Assembly: GCA_019247695.1 (NCBI GenBank)
Contig: JAFBAP010000001.1
Coordinates: 1 to 32,258, forward strand
From: Verrucomicrobiota bacterium
GTDB lineage: Bacteria; Verrucomicrobiota; Verrucomicrobiia; Chthoniobacterales; JAFAMB01
Length of the DNA stretch: 32,258 nucleotides
Direction: 5' to 3'
Below the pieces are notes generated by a model. That model saw only the letters and a list, made by a program, of their open reading frames with translations, did no database searches and had not been told where the DNA came from. A program made the translations under genes and the position numbers. Positions 1-9,706 of the stretch are shown in pieces (the first letter of the stretch is position 1; each line of letters begins with the position of its first letter).

Positions 1-77
1 ATGCCGCTCCGAACTCCGAACTCCGAACTCCGAACTCCGAACTCCGAACTCCGAACTCCGAACTCCGAACTCCGAAC
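1..77. repeat. Heptamer array, right part of composite element A
   Basis: Ten exact tandem copies of TCCGAAC occupy 8-77. The preceding bases (ATGCCGC) match the left flank of the same array near 20735 and 32064, so the window begins inside an element whose core lies outside it. Looser micro-repeats follow: CGCCGTG-like words at 90-110 and 178-197, and GGTGTCGGGTGTCGGG at 117-132. Reading frames through the array give only a seven-residue period and are not genes. Confidence 0.9.
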
Positions 78-224
78 TCTTTCCGCTTTCCGCCGTGGCG
101 CCGTGTGCTTCTGAGGGTGTCGGGTGTCGGGTAGATGCGGAGCTGCCGGCCAACCTCTCCCCCGCGGTGGCCGCCAAATCGCCGTGCCCGCCGTGTGACC
201 CTGTGGTACGCTGTCCTGGACACC

Positions 225-809
225 ATGACCAGCACCCTGCAAGTTCATCCCCCGCCCTCGGGCGGCGAACACCGGTTTACCGTCGAGGATTTTTACAACA
301 TGGTGCCGGCCGGTCTCCTGGAGGAGGATAGCCGGGTCGAGTTACTCGAAGGTCACGTTATCCCGATGGCGCCGATCGGTCCCGAGCATCATTGGATCCT
401 GCGTGACCTGCTCGAAGCCTTCGTCATCCAGGAACATGGACGTTTTCAGACAGAACCGGGGCGTTCGTTACCAATCCCCTATCATAACGTGCCCGAGCCG
501 GACCTGATGCTTTGCCGCCCGGGTGCCGTGAACCGGCGGAAGCACGTGAGGCCTGAGGGCGTTTTGCTGGTCATCGAAATCGCGGACTCGACCCTTGAAC
601 GCGACCTGGGGGTTAAGGCCAACATTTACCGGGAAGCCAAAATCCCTGAATATTGGGTCGTTGACGTGCAACACCGATGTTTGCACATCTTCGGCCTCGT
701 CGAGGATCTCTACGAGAAGGCGCTCGTGAGTGCAGGTAAGGTCTCCCCAAAGGCTTTGCCCGGGGTGGAAATTGACGTGGACCTATTGTTTGGAGGCGAC
801 GAGGCCTGA
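225..809 (+). CDS. Uma2-family (DUF820) PD-(D/E)XK nuclease-fold protein
   Basis: A 194-residue protein of Uma2 length. The restriction-endonuclease-like core is visible: Asp93 in PEPDLML, Glu118 in VIEIA and Lys131 in GVKANIY, followed by the family-typical stretch IPEYWVVD. The N-terminal half carries the usual FTVEDFYNM and RVELLEGHV strands. The reading frame is open upstream to an ATG at 135, but that extension is Arg/Pro-rich repeat-derived sequence. The ATG at 225 directly precedes family-like sequence, so I chose it. The family is widespread, often multicopy, in cyanobacteria and PVC bacteria. Its nuclease role is inferred from fold and its biological role is unknown. The gene stands alone, converging on the sugar permease gene with a 6-nt gap and no room for a separate terminator. 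Confidence 0.85.
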   Translation: MTSTLQVHPPPSGGEHRFTVEDFYNMVPAGLLEEDSRVELLEGHVIPMAPIGPEHHWILRDLLEAFVIQEHGRFQTEPGRSLPIPYHNVPEPDLMLCRPGAVNRRKHVRPEGVLLVIEIADSTLERDLGVKANIYREAKIPEYWVVDVQHRCLHIFGLVEDLYEKALVSAGKVSPKALPGVEIDVDLLFGGDEA

Positions 810-815
810 CAGCCG

Positions 816-1796
816 TCACCGTCTTTTACGCCGCAATCCGTCGAAATAGACGATCACGATGATAAGGGCACCGGTGATGATCCGCTGCCAGAACGAATTC
901 ACGTTTAACAGGTTGGCGCCGTTATTGATCGTCGTGAGAATGAAGGAACCGAGCAGCGGCCCGTGGACTGAGCCGATGGCACCGAAAAGGCTGGTGCCGC
1001 CGATCACGGATGAAGCGATCGCCTGCAATTCCCATCCTTCCGCCTGGGTGGCGTTGCCGATGCCGATGCGCGCGGCGAGCAGAATGCCGACAAAGGCGGC
1101 GCAGAGGGCCGACAGCGTGTAGGCGATGTAGAGCATCCTTTTCGTGTTGATGCCCGACAAGCGGGCGGCCTCCATGTTAGAGCCGATCGCGAAAAGGTAG
1201 CGGCCGAATCGGCTATGATGCAGGAATATATAGGAGGGAATCGCGACCACTAACACCATCCAGAACAGGTTCGGCACGCCGAGAAAATCGCCCCGTGAAA
1301 AGCCCGTGAATTGATCATTGGTGATGGAAATGGTGGCGCCGTTGGTCATGAGCAGGCCGATGCCGCGCAGCGCCGTCAGGGTTGCCAGGGTCATGATGAA
1401 TGGCGGCAAGCCGAGACGGCTGATTCCGAAGGCATGGAAAATGCCGATAATCAGCCCGATTCCAAGTGTGATGACGATGGCGGCCGAAATCGGAAAACCA
1501 TGGGTCAACAGCACGGCGATGATGACGCTGGTGAAGCCGACGACTGCACCGACCGACAAATCGATTCCGGCGGTGATGATCACGAAAGTCTCTCCTACCG
1601 CCAGGATTGCGGTCATCGCGCCCTGACGCAGCAGGTTGGAGATGTTGCCGTACGTCCAGAAACTCCTCGTGCTGAAGGCCAGGGCCAGCCACATGAGCGC
1701 GAGGAGCGCGAGCAGGGTCAGGCTGAGAAGCGTGCCGATGCGCGCCCTCTTTTTGGTTGCGGCTAACGGTACAGCCTCAGACGCTTCAACGCTCAT
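816..1796 (-). CDS. Ribose-type sugar ABC transporter permease
   Basis: An RbsC-like inner-membrane permease (BPD_transp_2 family) of about 326 residues, the usual length, with 8-10 hydrophobic segments. Family hallmarks are GETFVIITAGIDLSVGAVVG near the N-terminus, a central GLPPFIMTLATL, and a late IGGTSLFGAIGSVHGPLLG. It would form the membrane channel with the adjacent ATPase and binding protein. An in-frame ATG at 1805 lies directly against GGAGG (1806-1810) with no spacing, whereas the ATG at 1796 is 9 nt from that Shine-Dalgarno, so I prefer 1796. It is the last gene of a minus-strand set; the ATPase ends 36-45 nt upstream. The sugar imported cannot be told from sequence. Confidence 0.92.
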   Translation of the reverse strand: MSVEASEAVPLAATKKRARIGTLLSLTLLALLALMWLALAFSTRSFWTYGNISNLLRQGAMTAILAVGETFVIITAGIDLSVGAVVGFTSVIIAVLLTHGFPISAAIVITLGIGLIIGIFHAFGISRLGLPPFIMTLATLTALRGIGLLMTNGATISITNDQFTGFSRGDFLGVPNLFWMVLVVAIPSYIFLHHSRFGRYLFAIGSNMEAARLSGINTKRMLYIAYTLSALCAAFVGILLAARIGIGNATQAEGWELQAIASSVIGGTSLFGAIGSVHGPLLGSFILTTINNGANLLNVNSFWQRIITGALIIVIVYFDGLRRKRR

Positions 1797-1841
1797 TTTG
1801 CTCATCCTCCATAACGCTGTTTCTCATTGTTGTTACCGGCG

Positions 1842-3395
1842 TCAAACGCCGATCGCTTCCGTTAAGATGGTTTCGTGCAACACCTTCTCGCTCGTATGGC
1901 CACTGTCATGGCTCGCCACCAGCCGTCCCCGGCGAAACACGTGGAGCGTGTCAGATAGATCGTAAACCTCCGGCAGATAGGAGGAGATCAGGATGATCCC
2001 CGCACCGTCCTTCAGCAGTTTGGCAAACAGTTTGTAGATCTCAGCCTTCGTGCCGACGTCGACGCCGACCGTCGGCTCGTCGAAAATGAAGAGCTGGGCG
2101 CCATGGTTGAGCCATTTGCCGATGACGATCTTTTGCTGATTGCCGCCGGAGAGGCTCGACGCGAGGGCGTCGCGCGAGGCGGTTTTTATCTGCACGTCGC
2201 GGATCTGGCGGTCGGCGGCGGACGCCTCGGCCAATGGGTTGATCACGATGCCCCTCGTCAGCCGCTTGTAGATGGGCAGGTTGAGGTTGAGCCCGACCCC
2301 AAGGTTGAGGCACAAACCCTGATCGCGCCGGCTTTCCGGCACCAGGGCAATGCCCAGCGAGATCGCATCCTTTTCCCGGCGGATGTCGACCGGCTGGCCT
2401 TTCCAGAAAATCTGTCCGCCGGTCTTCGGGAACCGGCCGAACAGACTCTGCACAAACTCGCTGCGCCCGGCGCCGATTAAACCGTAAAGGCCGATAACCT
2501 CGCCTGCCCGAACCCGAACCGAAACGCCTTCGAAGCCCTGGCCGGTGAGGCTTTCGGTGCGCAGGATCTCGGCCCCGAAAGGAATCGTCTCCTTGTAATG
2601 GATCTGCTCGATCGAACGGGCGATCATGCCGGCGATAAGCTTCTCCTCGTTCGTCTCGGCGACGCGCTGGGTTGATACAAGGCTGCCGTCACGCAGGATC
2701 GAGACGCGGTCGGCGAGCTGGAACACTTCCTCCAACCGGTGGGAGATGTAGACGATGGTGACGCCCTGGGCTTTGAGACGGCGGATCAGCGTGAAGAGCT
2801 GGGCGGCTTCCTGCCGGGTGAGATAGGCCGTTGGCTCATCGAAGATGAGAAAACGCGTGCCGCGCGTCGTGGCGCGCGCGGTCGCGACCAGTTGCTGCTG
2901 GCCGATCGTAAGGGTAGACAGCAAGGCGCCGGCCGGCAGCTGAAAACCGATCTCGTCCAGAATCTTCTGAGCGTCGCGCACCATCGCGCCATGCTGCAGC
3001 AGCCCCAAGCGCACTTTCTCATCGCCGAGGAACAGATTCGCCGCCACCGAGAGATGCGGGCAGAGCACGACCTCCTGGTGCACCGCGTTGATGCCGAGTT
3101 CGATCGCCTCGTGCGGGGTGGCAAGCGCAACCGGCTTGCCTTCCCAGAACACTTCGCCGCCCGAACGCGGATGGACGCCCGTAAGCAGCTTGATCAGCGT
3201 CGATTTACCGGCGCCGTTCTCGCCGACGATTGCGTGGACCTCCCCCGCTTCAAAGGTGAGATCAACGTGCTTCAGCGCGTGGGTGGCGCCGAAACGTTTA
3301 TCGAGCCCTTTGAGGACCAGGATCGGCACGGCGGACGCCGTGCCTGCCTTTAAGTCGCTGTTAGCCCGGGCCACACCCGATTGCGTCTGATTCAT
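1842..3395 (-). CDS. Ribose-type sugar ABC transporter ATP-binding protein (two NBDs)
   Basis: An RbsA/MglA-like tandem ATPase of 517 residues. The first nucleotide-binding domain has Walker A GENGAGKST at residues 58-66, a signature LTIGQQQLV and Walker B FLIFDEPTAYL. The second has the degenerate Walker A GLIGAGRSEF, signature SLSGGNQQK and Walker B LFIFDEPTVGVDVG. Such a weakened second P-loop (GAGRS) is normal in this family. It powers sugar import through the adjacent permease, at the cytoplasmic face. It lies between the binding-protein gene (77-nt gap) and the permease gene on the same strand. The first 25 residues are a non-conserved tail, so a later start is possible, and no Shine-Dalgarno is visible. 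Confidence 0.94.
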   Translation of the reverse strand: MNQTQSGVARANSDLKAGTASAVPILVLKGLDKRFGATHALKHVDLTFEAGEVHAIVGENGAGKSTLIKLLTGVHPRSGGEVFWEGKPVALATPHEAIELGINAVHQEVVLCPHLSVAANLFLGDEKVRLGLLQHGAMVRDAQKILDEIGFQLPAGALLSTLTIGQQQLVATARATTRGTRFLIFDEPTAYLTRQEAAQLFTLIRRLKAQGVTIVYISHRLEEVFQLADRVSILRDGSLVSTQRVAETNEEKLIAGMIARSIEQIHYKETIPFGAEILRTESLTGQGFEGVSVRVRAGEVIGLYGLIGAGRSEFVQSLFGRFPKTGGQIFWKGQPVDIRREKDAISLGIALVPESRRDQGLCLNLGVGLNLNLPIYKRLTRGIVINPLAEASAADRQIRDVQIKTASRDALASSLSGGNQQKIVIGKWLNHGAQLFIFDEPTVGVDVGTKAEIYKLFAKLLKDGAGIILISSYLPEVYDLSDTLHVFRRGRLVASHDSGHTSEKVLHETILTEAIGV

Positions 3396-3472
3396 CGACG
3401 GCTGGTTACTTACTGGTTGTTTATGGATCAGGGGCCGCCGGGCGGTCTGAAGGCACCCTCCGGCTTACTTAC

Positions 3473-4465
3473 TTACTTGATCTTCGGGTTAAGCAGCTCC
3501 TGGGATCGGGGACTGTCCATGTTCGCTTTGGTGATCAGGTTCACCCCCGTGTCTACCTGCGCAGCCACCTGCTCGCCCTTGGCTGCGGCCAGCGCGGTCT
3601 TGACGCCGTCATACCCCATGCGGAATGGATCCTGGACCACCAGGGCCGCGATCGTGCCGTCTTTAACGAATTTCACGAGCTTGTCGTCCGAGTCAAAGCC
3701 GACGAGTTTGATTTTGTCGGCCACCTTATTCTCGGCGATCGCCTGGCCTGCGCCTTGCGCCATGATCAGGTTGGAGGCAAAAACGCCGCGCAGGTCAGGG
3801 TTGGCCGTTATCAGGTCGGTCATGATGTTCAAGCCGGTCGTCGCCTGACCGTCGGCAACTTTATCCGCAGTGAGTTTCAGTCCCGGGTATTTGGCTCCGA
3901 GCTCTTCCTTGAACCCTTTGGCGCGCTGGTCGAGGGAACCGACCCCGGGCAGCGAGGTGATCAGCGCAACGGCACCTTCGGCTTTGCCGTATTTCGCCGT
4001 GATCGCCTCAGCCAGACCGTCGGCCGCGACCCGGCCTGCCTGCACGTTATCGGTGGTCAGAAAGGAGGTGAAAGCCTTCGAATCAGCCGCAGAGTCGATC
4101 CCGATGACTTTGACCTTTTTGGCGGCCTCGTCGATCGGCTTACCAAGGGCGGCGAATTGGGTTGGTGCGATGACGACGGCAGCCGGGTGCCCGGAGACGG
4201 CGTTCTCGAGGATGGAGATCTGGCCATTGATGTCGGATTCGGACTGGGCGCCGAGCTCCGGCACGCTAACGTTGAGATCCTTACCGGCCTTGCGGCCGCC
4301 GGCAAGGACGATCTGCCAGTAGGCCGACGTGGTATCCTTAACGATGAGCGGGATGGTAAGTTTCTGGGCCGAGGCCGGCACCGCCTGGAGCATTCCGGCG
4401 ATGACGAGCGCTCCAAACAGAGCGGTAAAGATGCGCGGGCGGGGGAACAAGCTGACAACTTTCAT
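3473..4465 (-). CDS. Ribose-type sugar ABC transporter substrate-binding protein
   Basis: A 330-residue periplasmic-binding-protein-like domain (Peripla_BP_4, RbsB type). A Sec signal peptide covers about residues 1-33, ending PASAQK, with no lipobox Cys. The mature part starts LTIPLIVKDTTSAYW and contains APTQFAALGKPIDEA, VIGIDS and LVGFDSDDKLVKFVKDG, all typical of this fold. It captures a sugar in the periplasm and delivers it to the permease and ATPase encoded just downstream. As first gene of the set it probably carries the operon promoter. I cannot assign ribose, xylose, galactose or inositol from the sequence. Confidence 0.93.
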   Translation of the reverse strand: MKVVSLFPRPRIFTALFGALVIAGMLQAVPASAQKLTIPLIVKDTTSAYWQIVLAGGRKAGKDLNVSVPELGAQSESDINGQISILENAVSGHPAAVVIAPTQFAALGKPIDEAAKKVKVIGIDSAADSKAFTSFLTTDNVQAGRVAADGLAEAITAKYGKAEGAVALITSLPGVGSLDQRAKGFKEELGAKYPGLKLTADKVADGQATTGLNIMTDLITANPDLRGVFASNLIMAQGAGQAIAENKVADKIKLVGFDSDDKLVKFVKDGTIAALVVQDPFRMGYDGVKTALAAAKGEQVAAQVDTGVNLITKANMDSPRSQELLNPKIK

Positions 4466-4793
4466 GGGCTAATCTTGTTATAAGGCGCCGCAAACCTGGG
4501 TGGTGACCCCGGCAAGGAGCGGCGCGTTCCGTACCAGGGAGGTCAATGGGTAAGAACAATTTGACGTGGATTGTTATACGCGGTGAGCCGTTGAATCAAG
4601 CAGAATGGTTCGCTCGACGGATAACCTCGTCGGAGCGGAAAGCGCCGAGCCCCCGCCACGGGCAACCGTGTGAGAACGTGCATTGAAGTTGTGCGCGAGC
4701 GGGCGTGCTTCACCTTGTCGCGGCGCCTTTCCCGCATTTTCTGAGGTGAGCCGGATGAAAACGTCGACCCAAAGGCGGGTTTAACCGGCCGGA
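4466..4793. other. 328-nt intergenic region upstream of the sugar-transport genes
   Basis: This stretch separates the esterase stop from the binding-protein start, both on the minus strand. I see no convincing gene in it. A 106-codon minus-strand open frame crosses it but is Arg-rich and overlaps the esterase. Apart from one possible promoter (separate entry) I see no repeat, riboswitch or strong terminator. Confidence 0.6.
4573..4600 (-). promoter_or_regulatory. Possible sigma70-type promoter of the sugar-transport operon
   Basis: On the minus strand CTTGAT (4595-4600) is followed after 16 nt by TATAAC (4573-4578), about 107 nt before the binding-protein start codon. This is a visual match only. 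The region is otherwise GC-rich, which makes the AT-rich -10 box stand out. Confidence 0.3.
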
Positions 4794-5834
4794 TCAATGG
4801 TCTCTCGGTCCGGGTACGGGAGAACTGCCAAGCCCCGTGAAAGTATCTTTTCGCCCTGCCCACAAGTAATGCCGGAAAAAGCCGAAGATTAACGGTTCGA
4901 CCGCCCGGTCCTCAAACAGGCCGATCCCTCCCCCGCCCGCATCAAAATCGTTTGCGCCGGCGTTGTAGGTGAGCCCGAAATACGGGTTGTGCCCACCCCC
5001 GACCACGGAATGAAAATAGAAGGGGGCGCCCGCTTTTTCCATGGCTTCCACCAACACTTCGGCTTGCAGGTAGGGCACCAGTTTGTCGGCAGTCCCGTGC
5101 ACGACCAGCATGGGAGGCTGGCTTGCGTGCACGTAGTTGACCGGACTGGCCGAGCGCGCGAGTTCGGGACGTTCTGAAGGCGGTCCGCCGAAGAGGGCTT
5201 TCAAGTTGGTGACCAGCGCCGGCATGGGCAGCGTAAAATCAGAGACCCCGAAAAGGTCGACGACGCAGGTCACCTCGCTGGAGACGTTCAGATTTTCGCC
5301 CACGTCGAACGCCTTGTCCCCGTTCGTGACGCCCAGCATGGCCACCAAGTGGCCGCCGGCCGATTCACCGATCACCCCGATCCGGTTCGGGTCGTACCCG
5401 TATTGCTCGGCGTGGGCGCGCAACCAACGGAGGGCCGCTTTGCAGTCTTGGATTTGGACGGGCCAAACCGCGGCCGGGCCGGCCAGGCGGTAATTGATCG
5501 ACGCCATGGCGTAGCCGTCCCAAAGCAGCTGCAGGTTGTCGGGGTTCCAGCTGTCGCCCATCTTGTCGCCGTGCTCCCACCCGCCGCCGTGGACGTAGAC
5601 GATCAACGGTTCGTTTTTGTGTTCGGTCGGAACGTACAAATCCAACTGCTGCTGCGGACCGCCGCCGCTGACGTATGGCACGTTCCAGACCACCGCGACG
5701 CTGTTGCCGCCGGTGGGGTACGGTTGCTGGGTAACCGTGCGAACTTGTGCGCGTCCAATTCCGGCAGCGCCGAGGACCGCCGAAGTGAGAAGCACGAAAA
5801 AGAGTTTCGATGGCCAGGTTGGGTTGATGAGCAT
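4794..5834 (-). CDS. Exported alpha/beta-hydrolase esterase (BD-FAE/lipase-like)
   Basis: A 346-residue serine esterase/lipase-like alpha/beta hydrolase. Counting from the ATG at 5834: the oxyanion-hole motif HGGGW starts at His82, the nucleophile elbow is GESAG with Ser158, the probable acid is Asp250 in HGTADKLVPY, and the catalytic His282 is in GGGHNPYFG. An ATG eight codons upstream exists, but the chosen start gives a clean signal peptide (MLINPTWPSK, a hydrophobic stretch, then GIGRAQ), so the enzyme is likely exported. The family includes acetyl-xylan and feruloyl esterases and carboxylesterases; the substrate is not readable here. It lies upstream of the sugar importer on the same strand, which would fit deacylation of plant-type saccharides, but the 328-nt gap weakens the operon case. 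No Shine-Dalgarno is seen. Confidence 0.9.
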   Translation of the reverse strand: MLINPTWPSKLFFVLLTSAVLGAAGIGRAQVRTVTQQPYPTGGNSVAVVWNVPYVSGGGPQQQLDLYVPTEHKNEPLIVYVHGGGWEHGDKMGDSWNPDNLQLLWDGYAMASINYRLAGPAAVWPVQIQDCKAALRWLRAHAEQYGYDPNRIGVIGESAGGHLVAMLGVTNGDKAFDVGENLNVSSEVTCVVDLFGVSDFTLPMPALVTNLKALFGGPPSERPELARSASPVNYVHASQPPMLVVHGTADKLVPYLQAEVLVEAMEKAGAPFYFHSVVGGGHNPYFGLTYNAGANDFDAGGGGIGLFEDRAVEPLIFGFFRHYLWAGRKDTFTGLGSSPVPGPRDH

Positions 5835-5908
5835 TGTGGGGGAGGAACAGGACGGCACCGGCTATGACGTTGTCACTTTTGCATAGAAATTCCACATCTA
5901 CTTTTTGC

Positions 5909-6109
5909 ATGGCGTTGCCAGCCGAGGCTTCCGGACCCCCTCAAGGCCCTGAACCGCGCAAGACGCCAGCGCCGCCGCAGCAACCGGGCTCACGCATCGT
6001 GCGCCCGGTGGGAAATCCGGGGCATGACCGCAACGGCCTTGGATTCGGGAACCCGAAGCAGCCGCTCATCTCTTCCGTCGCGTTCAAAGAGCGACTAAGC
6101 TATTTGTAG
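5909..6109 (+). CDS. Doubtful small proline-rich ORF
   Basis: A 66-codon open frame from ATG to TAG encoding a Pro/Gly-rich N-terminal half and ending VAFKERLSYL. Third codon positions look G/C-rich, as in neighbouring genes, but that alone is weak evidence in this genome. No homologue is recognised and there is no Shine-Dalgarno. It is oriented away from the esterase, leaving a 74-nt divergent gap. It may equally be non-coding sequence. Confidence 0.25.
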   Translation: MALPAEASGPPQGPEPRKTPAPPQQPGSRIVRPVGNPGHDRNGLGFGNPKQPLISSVAFKERLSYL

Positions 6110-6160
6110 GTCGTGGTGATGATCGAACTTCCGCTACATTAAATCGACGAAACTCAACGC

Positions 6161-6300
6161 ATGCCAACGCTTGTACCCACTGCACCCGGCAGAGACATTG
6201 AGCTCTGGAACGCGGACGAGTTCCTCGATTGGCTCGAACCGGGCGTTCACGCCGAACTCCTCAATGGCAAGCTCCTCATGCATTCTCCGGTCAGGGGCGA
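6161..6300 (+). pseudogene. Truncated Uma2-family gene
   Basis: From the ATG at 6161 the frame encodes about 46 residues resembling the N-terminus of Uma2 proteins: ADEFLDWLEPGVHAELLNG followed by KLLMHSPV. The family likeness stops there; the frame runs into palindromic-repeat sequence and ends at TAG 6368-6370. The whole catalytic half (PD, E and K motifs) is absent. The break coincides with the start of a sequence also found near 10800, suggesting repeat insertion or recombination destroyed the gene. This is a separate copy from the intact Uma2 gene at 225. Confidence 0.6.
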
Positions 6301-6470
6301 CAGAACCCGCGAGCGGCACCCTCTGCCGCCCCTTCAGCAAATCCAACCCGGCGGGGCGGGCGTTTGTTAGGGAGGGCGTACAGGCGTGACGCCTTAGGAG
6401 GGCTCGATCGTGATTTGACGGTTAACCAGGGTAAACCCTGGGCTATGGTCTAACGCCCCTTCGGGGCTGA
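6296..6470. repeat. REP-like palindromic repeat cluster 1
   Basis: This holds three parts that reappear in cluster 2 (10745-11067): a CAGAACCC(G/A)CGAGCG segment at about 6301-6315, the hairpin CCAGGG-TAAA-CCCTGG at 6426-6441, and the hairpin GCCCC-TTC-GGGGC at 6455-6467. The order GGGCTCGATCG, spacer, hairpin 1, GGGCTA, spacer, hairpin 2 is shared with 10835-10903. It lies downstream of the ATPase gene ending at 6615, so the hairpins could also protect or end that transcript. The family resembles REP-type repeats; no RAYT transposase is in view. The remaining bases up to 6614 show nothing I recognise. Confidence 0.8.
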
Positions 6471-6614
6471 AAGCGACCCCGAAATCCGTCCGCTTTCGGC
6501 CGTTACCCCTGTTGGGCACAAAAGCGAGGTAAACGCCAGGCGGAGCGTCCGGCAGCACCTCCTGCGCCGGAATTATACCCAATTAATTGTCCACATAGTA
6601 TGACATCGTCCAGG

Positions 6615-7597
<983 letters not shown>

Positions 7598-7601
<4 letters not shown>

Positions 7602-8599
7602 GCGCCGGCGGCAACTTTGAGGTTGCTGAGCTCACCCGCCTGGTACCGCAGGCAGGCGGTCTGGTGGCGTTCCGCCATCGTCTGCAACGTAACCGGCTGC
7701 TCGCGGCACTTCGGCTCGGTGTAAGTACACCGGGGCGAGAACGGGCAGCCCGGCAACGGCCTGGAGAGATCGGGCGGCAGGCCGGGAATGGTAAAGAGCG
7801 GCCTGCCCTTTTGATGAAGGGCTGGGATCGACTGCTGCAACGCCGCGTTATAAGGATGCATCGGGCGCGCGAAGATCTCCTCGGTCGAGGCCGACTCGAC
7901 GATTCGGCCCGCGTACATTACGTAAACGTCCTGACAAAAGGCGGCGACGACGCCGAGATCGTGCGTGATGAAGATCACGGCGGTGCCGAGGTCCCGCTGG
8001 CGTTGTTTCATCAACTCCAGAATCTGCGCCTGTACGGTCACATCCAGCGCCGTCGTCGGTTCATCCGCGATCAACAGTTCCGGGCGGCTGATGAGAGCCA
8101 TCGCGATCATGACCCGCTGGCGCATCCCGCCGGAGAATTCGTGCGGGTAAAAATGGATGCGCCGCCCGGCATCCGGAATACCGACTTCCTCGAGACCGGC
8201 CACAGCCTGGTCAAGCGCGTTGCGGCGGCTGATTTTTTCGTGCACCCGCAAGGGCTCGATCAACTGCTCCGACACCCGCAGGTACGGGTTTAATGACGTC
8301 ATGGGATCCTGGAAAATCATCGAGATGCGTTTCCCGCGGATACGCCGGAGTTGCTCCCGGCTGCACCCGAGGAGATCCACCCCGTCGAACATTGCCCGCC
8401 CCCCTACAATTCGCCCGGGCGGTTGCGGGATCAATCCGAGGATCGAGTAGCACGTGACGGATTTGCCCGAGCCGGACTCGCCGACGATCCCGAGGGTTTT
8501 GCCCGGCTCCAGCGAGAAGGAAACATCGTCGACGGCCCGCACGATCCCGGCCCGCGTGTAAAAATACGTCTTGAGGTTTTCAACGCTCAGAAGCGGCAT
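7598..8599 (-). CDS. Peptide ABC transporter ATP-binding protein (OppD/DppD family)
   Basis: A 333-residue ATPase. Walker A is GESGSGKS at residues 40-47, the signature FSGGMRQRVMIAMAL, Walker B LLIADEPTTALD, and the H-loop FITHDLGVV. The C-terminal Cys-containing extension (GCPFSPRCTY, PKCREQP) is typical of OppD/DppD. It pairs with the ATPase of the next gene to form the motor of the peptide importer. It starts 9 nt after the OppC-type permease gene and overlaps the next gene by 4 nt, so the four transporter core genes form a tight operon. Confidence 0.94.
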
Positions 8600-8608
8600 G
8601 GAACTAGG

Positions 8609-9706
8609 TCAGTCTTTGGACGATTGGGGGTCGAGCGCATCCCGCAAACCATCCCCGAGGAAGTTGAGCGAGAAGAGCGTTGAAGAGAAAAACAGGGCCG
8701 GGAAGAGCAGCAGCCAAAACGAAGTTTCCATCGTCCTCGCGCCGTCGTCGAGAAGGGCGCCCCAGGAACTCATCGGAGGCGGGACGCCCAGCCCGAGAAA
8801 GCTGAGGACCGCCTCCAGGAGCATCACGTCGGGCACCGTGAGGGTGGTGTAGATGATCACCGGACCGAGGACATTCGGGATGAGGTGTCTCAAGATGATC
8901 CGCCGTTCGCTCAAGCCGAGCGAGACGGCTGCTTCGACGAATTCCTGATGCCTGAGTGAAATGATCTGGCCGCGGACGATTCGCGCCATGGTCAGCCATT
9001 CCACGGCTCCGATAGCCACGAACAACAGGATAAAATTGCGGCCGAAAGTCACCATCAGAAGGATGACGATGACCGTGAAAGGAAGCGCATAAAGGACGTC
9101 GACTACCCGCATCAGGACCAGGTCGACTTTGCCGCCGGCAAAACCCGCCACCGCACCCCAGAGCACGCCGATGACCACCGAGACGAGGGTGGCCGCGAAA
9201 CCGACGGCCAGGGAGATCCGGCCGCCGACCAACACGCGGGTAAGCAGATCGCGCCCGAGCGCATCGGTGCCGAAAAGGTGCCGGCGGCTGGTCAGGTGAT
9301 AGGTGTACTGGTCGTCACGGTAGACATCCCCGCGGAAGATCCCGGCGGCGATGGCCTGGCGTTCCGCTTCCGGCTTGTCCAGGAATTCGTCGTCCAGCGA
9401 CGAGAAGGCGAGGTAATCGCGACGCGGCTCCCCGGCGTTCCGCGCCTCGACTCGTTGGACGATCCGTTCCAGCGGGGCGCTGGCCTTCAGGCTTAGTTCG
9501 GTGCGCTCGTAGGTGTAGCCGGTCAAAAACGGGCCAAGACCGCACGCGACCGTCATGGCCGTGAAAAAGATCAGGCCGGATAGAGCCAGCTTGTTCCGCT
9601 TGAGGCGATACCAGGCGTCTCTCCAGAGGGAGGTGCCGGCGACGGCTGCTTCTGCGCCGGCGCCTCTATCCCTTGCGTCCGGAAAACTGATTGCCGTTTG
9701 GCTCAT
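8609..9706 (-). CDS. Peptide ABC transporter permease (OppC/DppC family)
   Basis: A 365-residue inner-membrane permease, longer than the roughly 300 residues usual for OppC/DppC. An N-terminal OppC_N segment and TM1 (ALSGLIFFTAMTVACGLGPF) are followed by about 85 polar residues before the conserved HLFGTDALGRDLLTRV. The extra length lies in that extracytoplasmic loop. The C-terminal half has the permease EAA-type loop (RHQEFVEAAVSLGLSERRI) and further membrane helices. It overlaps the OppB-type gene by ATGA (9703-9706). The enlarged loop may contact the binding protein or substrate; that is inference. Confidence 0.93.
   Translation of the reverse strand: MSQTAISFPDARDRGAGAEAAVAGTSLWRDAWYRLKRNKLALSGLIFFTAMTVACGLGPFLTGYTYERTELSLKASAPLERIVQRVEARNAGEPRRDYLAFSSLDDEFLDKPEAERQAIAAGIFRGDVYRDDQYTYHLTSRRHLFGTDALGRDLLTRVLVGGRISLAVGFAATLVSVVIGVLWGAVAGFAGGKVDLVLMRVVDVLYALPFTVIVILLMVTFGRNFILLFVAIGAVEWLTMARIVRGQIISLRHQEFVEAAVSLGLSERRIILRHLIPNVLGPVIIYTTLTVPDVMLLEAVLSFLGLGVPPPMSSWGALLDDGARTMETSFWLLLFPALFFSSTLFSLNFLGDGLRDALDPQSSKD

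Noticed and set aside
1-77. CRISPR array
   Set aside because: The 7-nt units are contiguous without spacers and no cas gene is present; the same holds for the other heptamer arrays.
4543-4863. 106-codon minus-strand frame between esterase and sugar-binding protein
   Set aside because: Arg-rich, overlaps the esterase 3' end in another frame, no recognisable domain.
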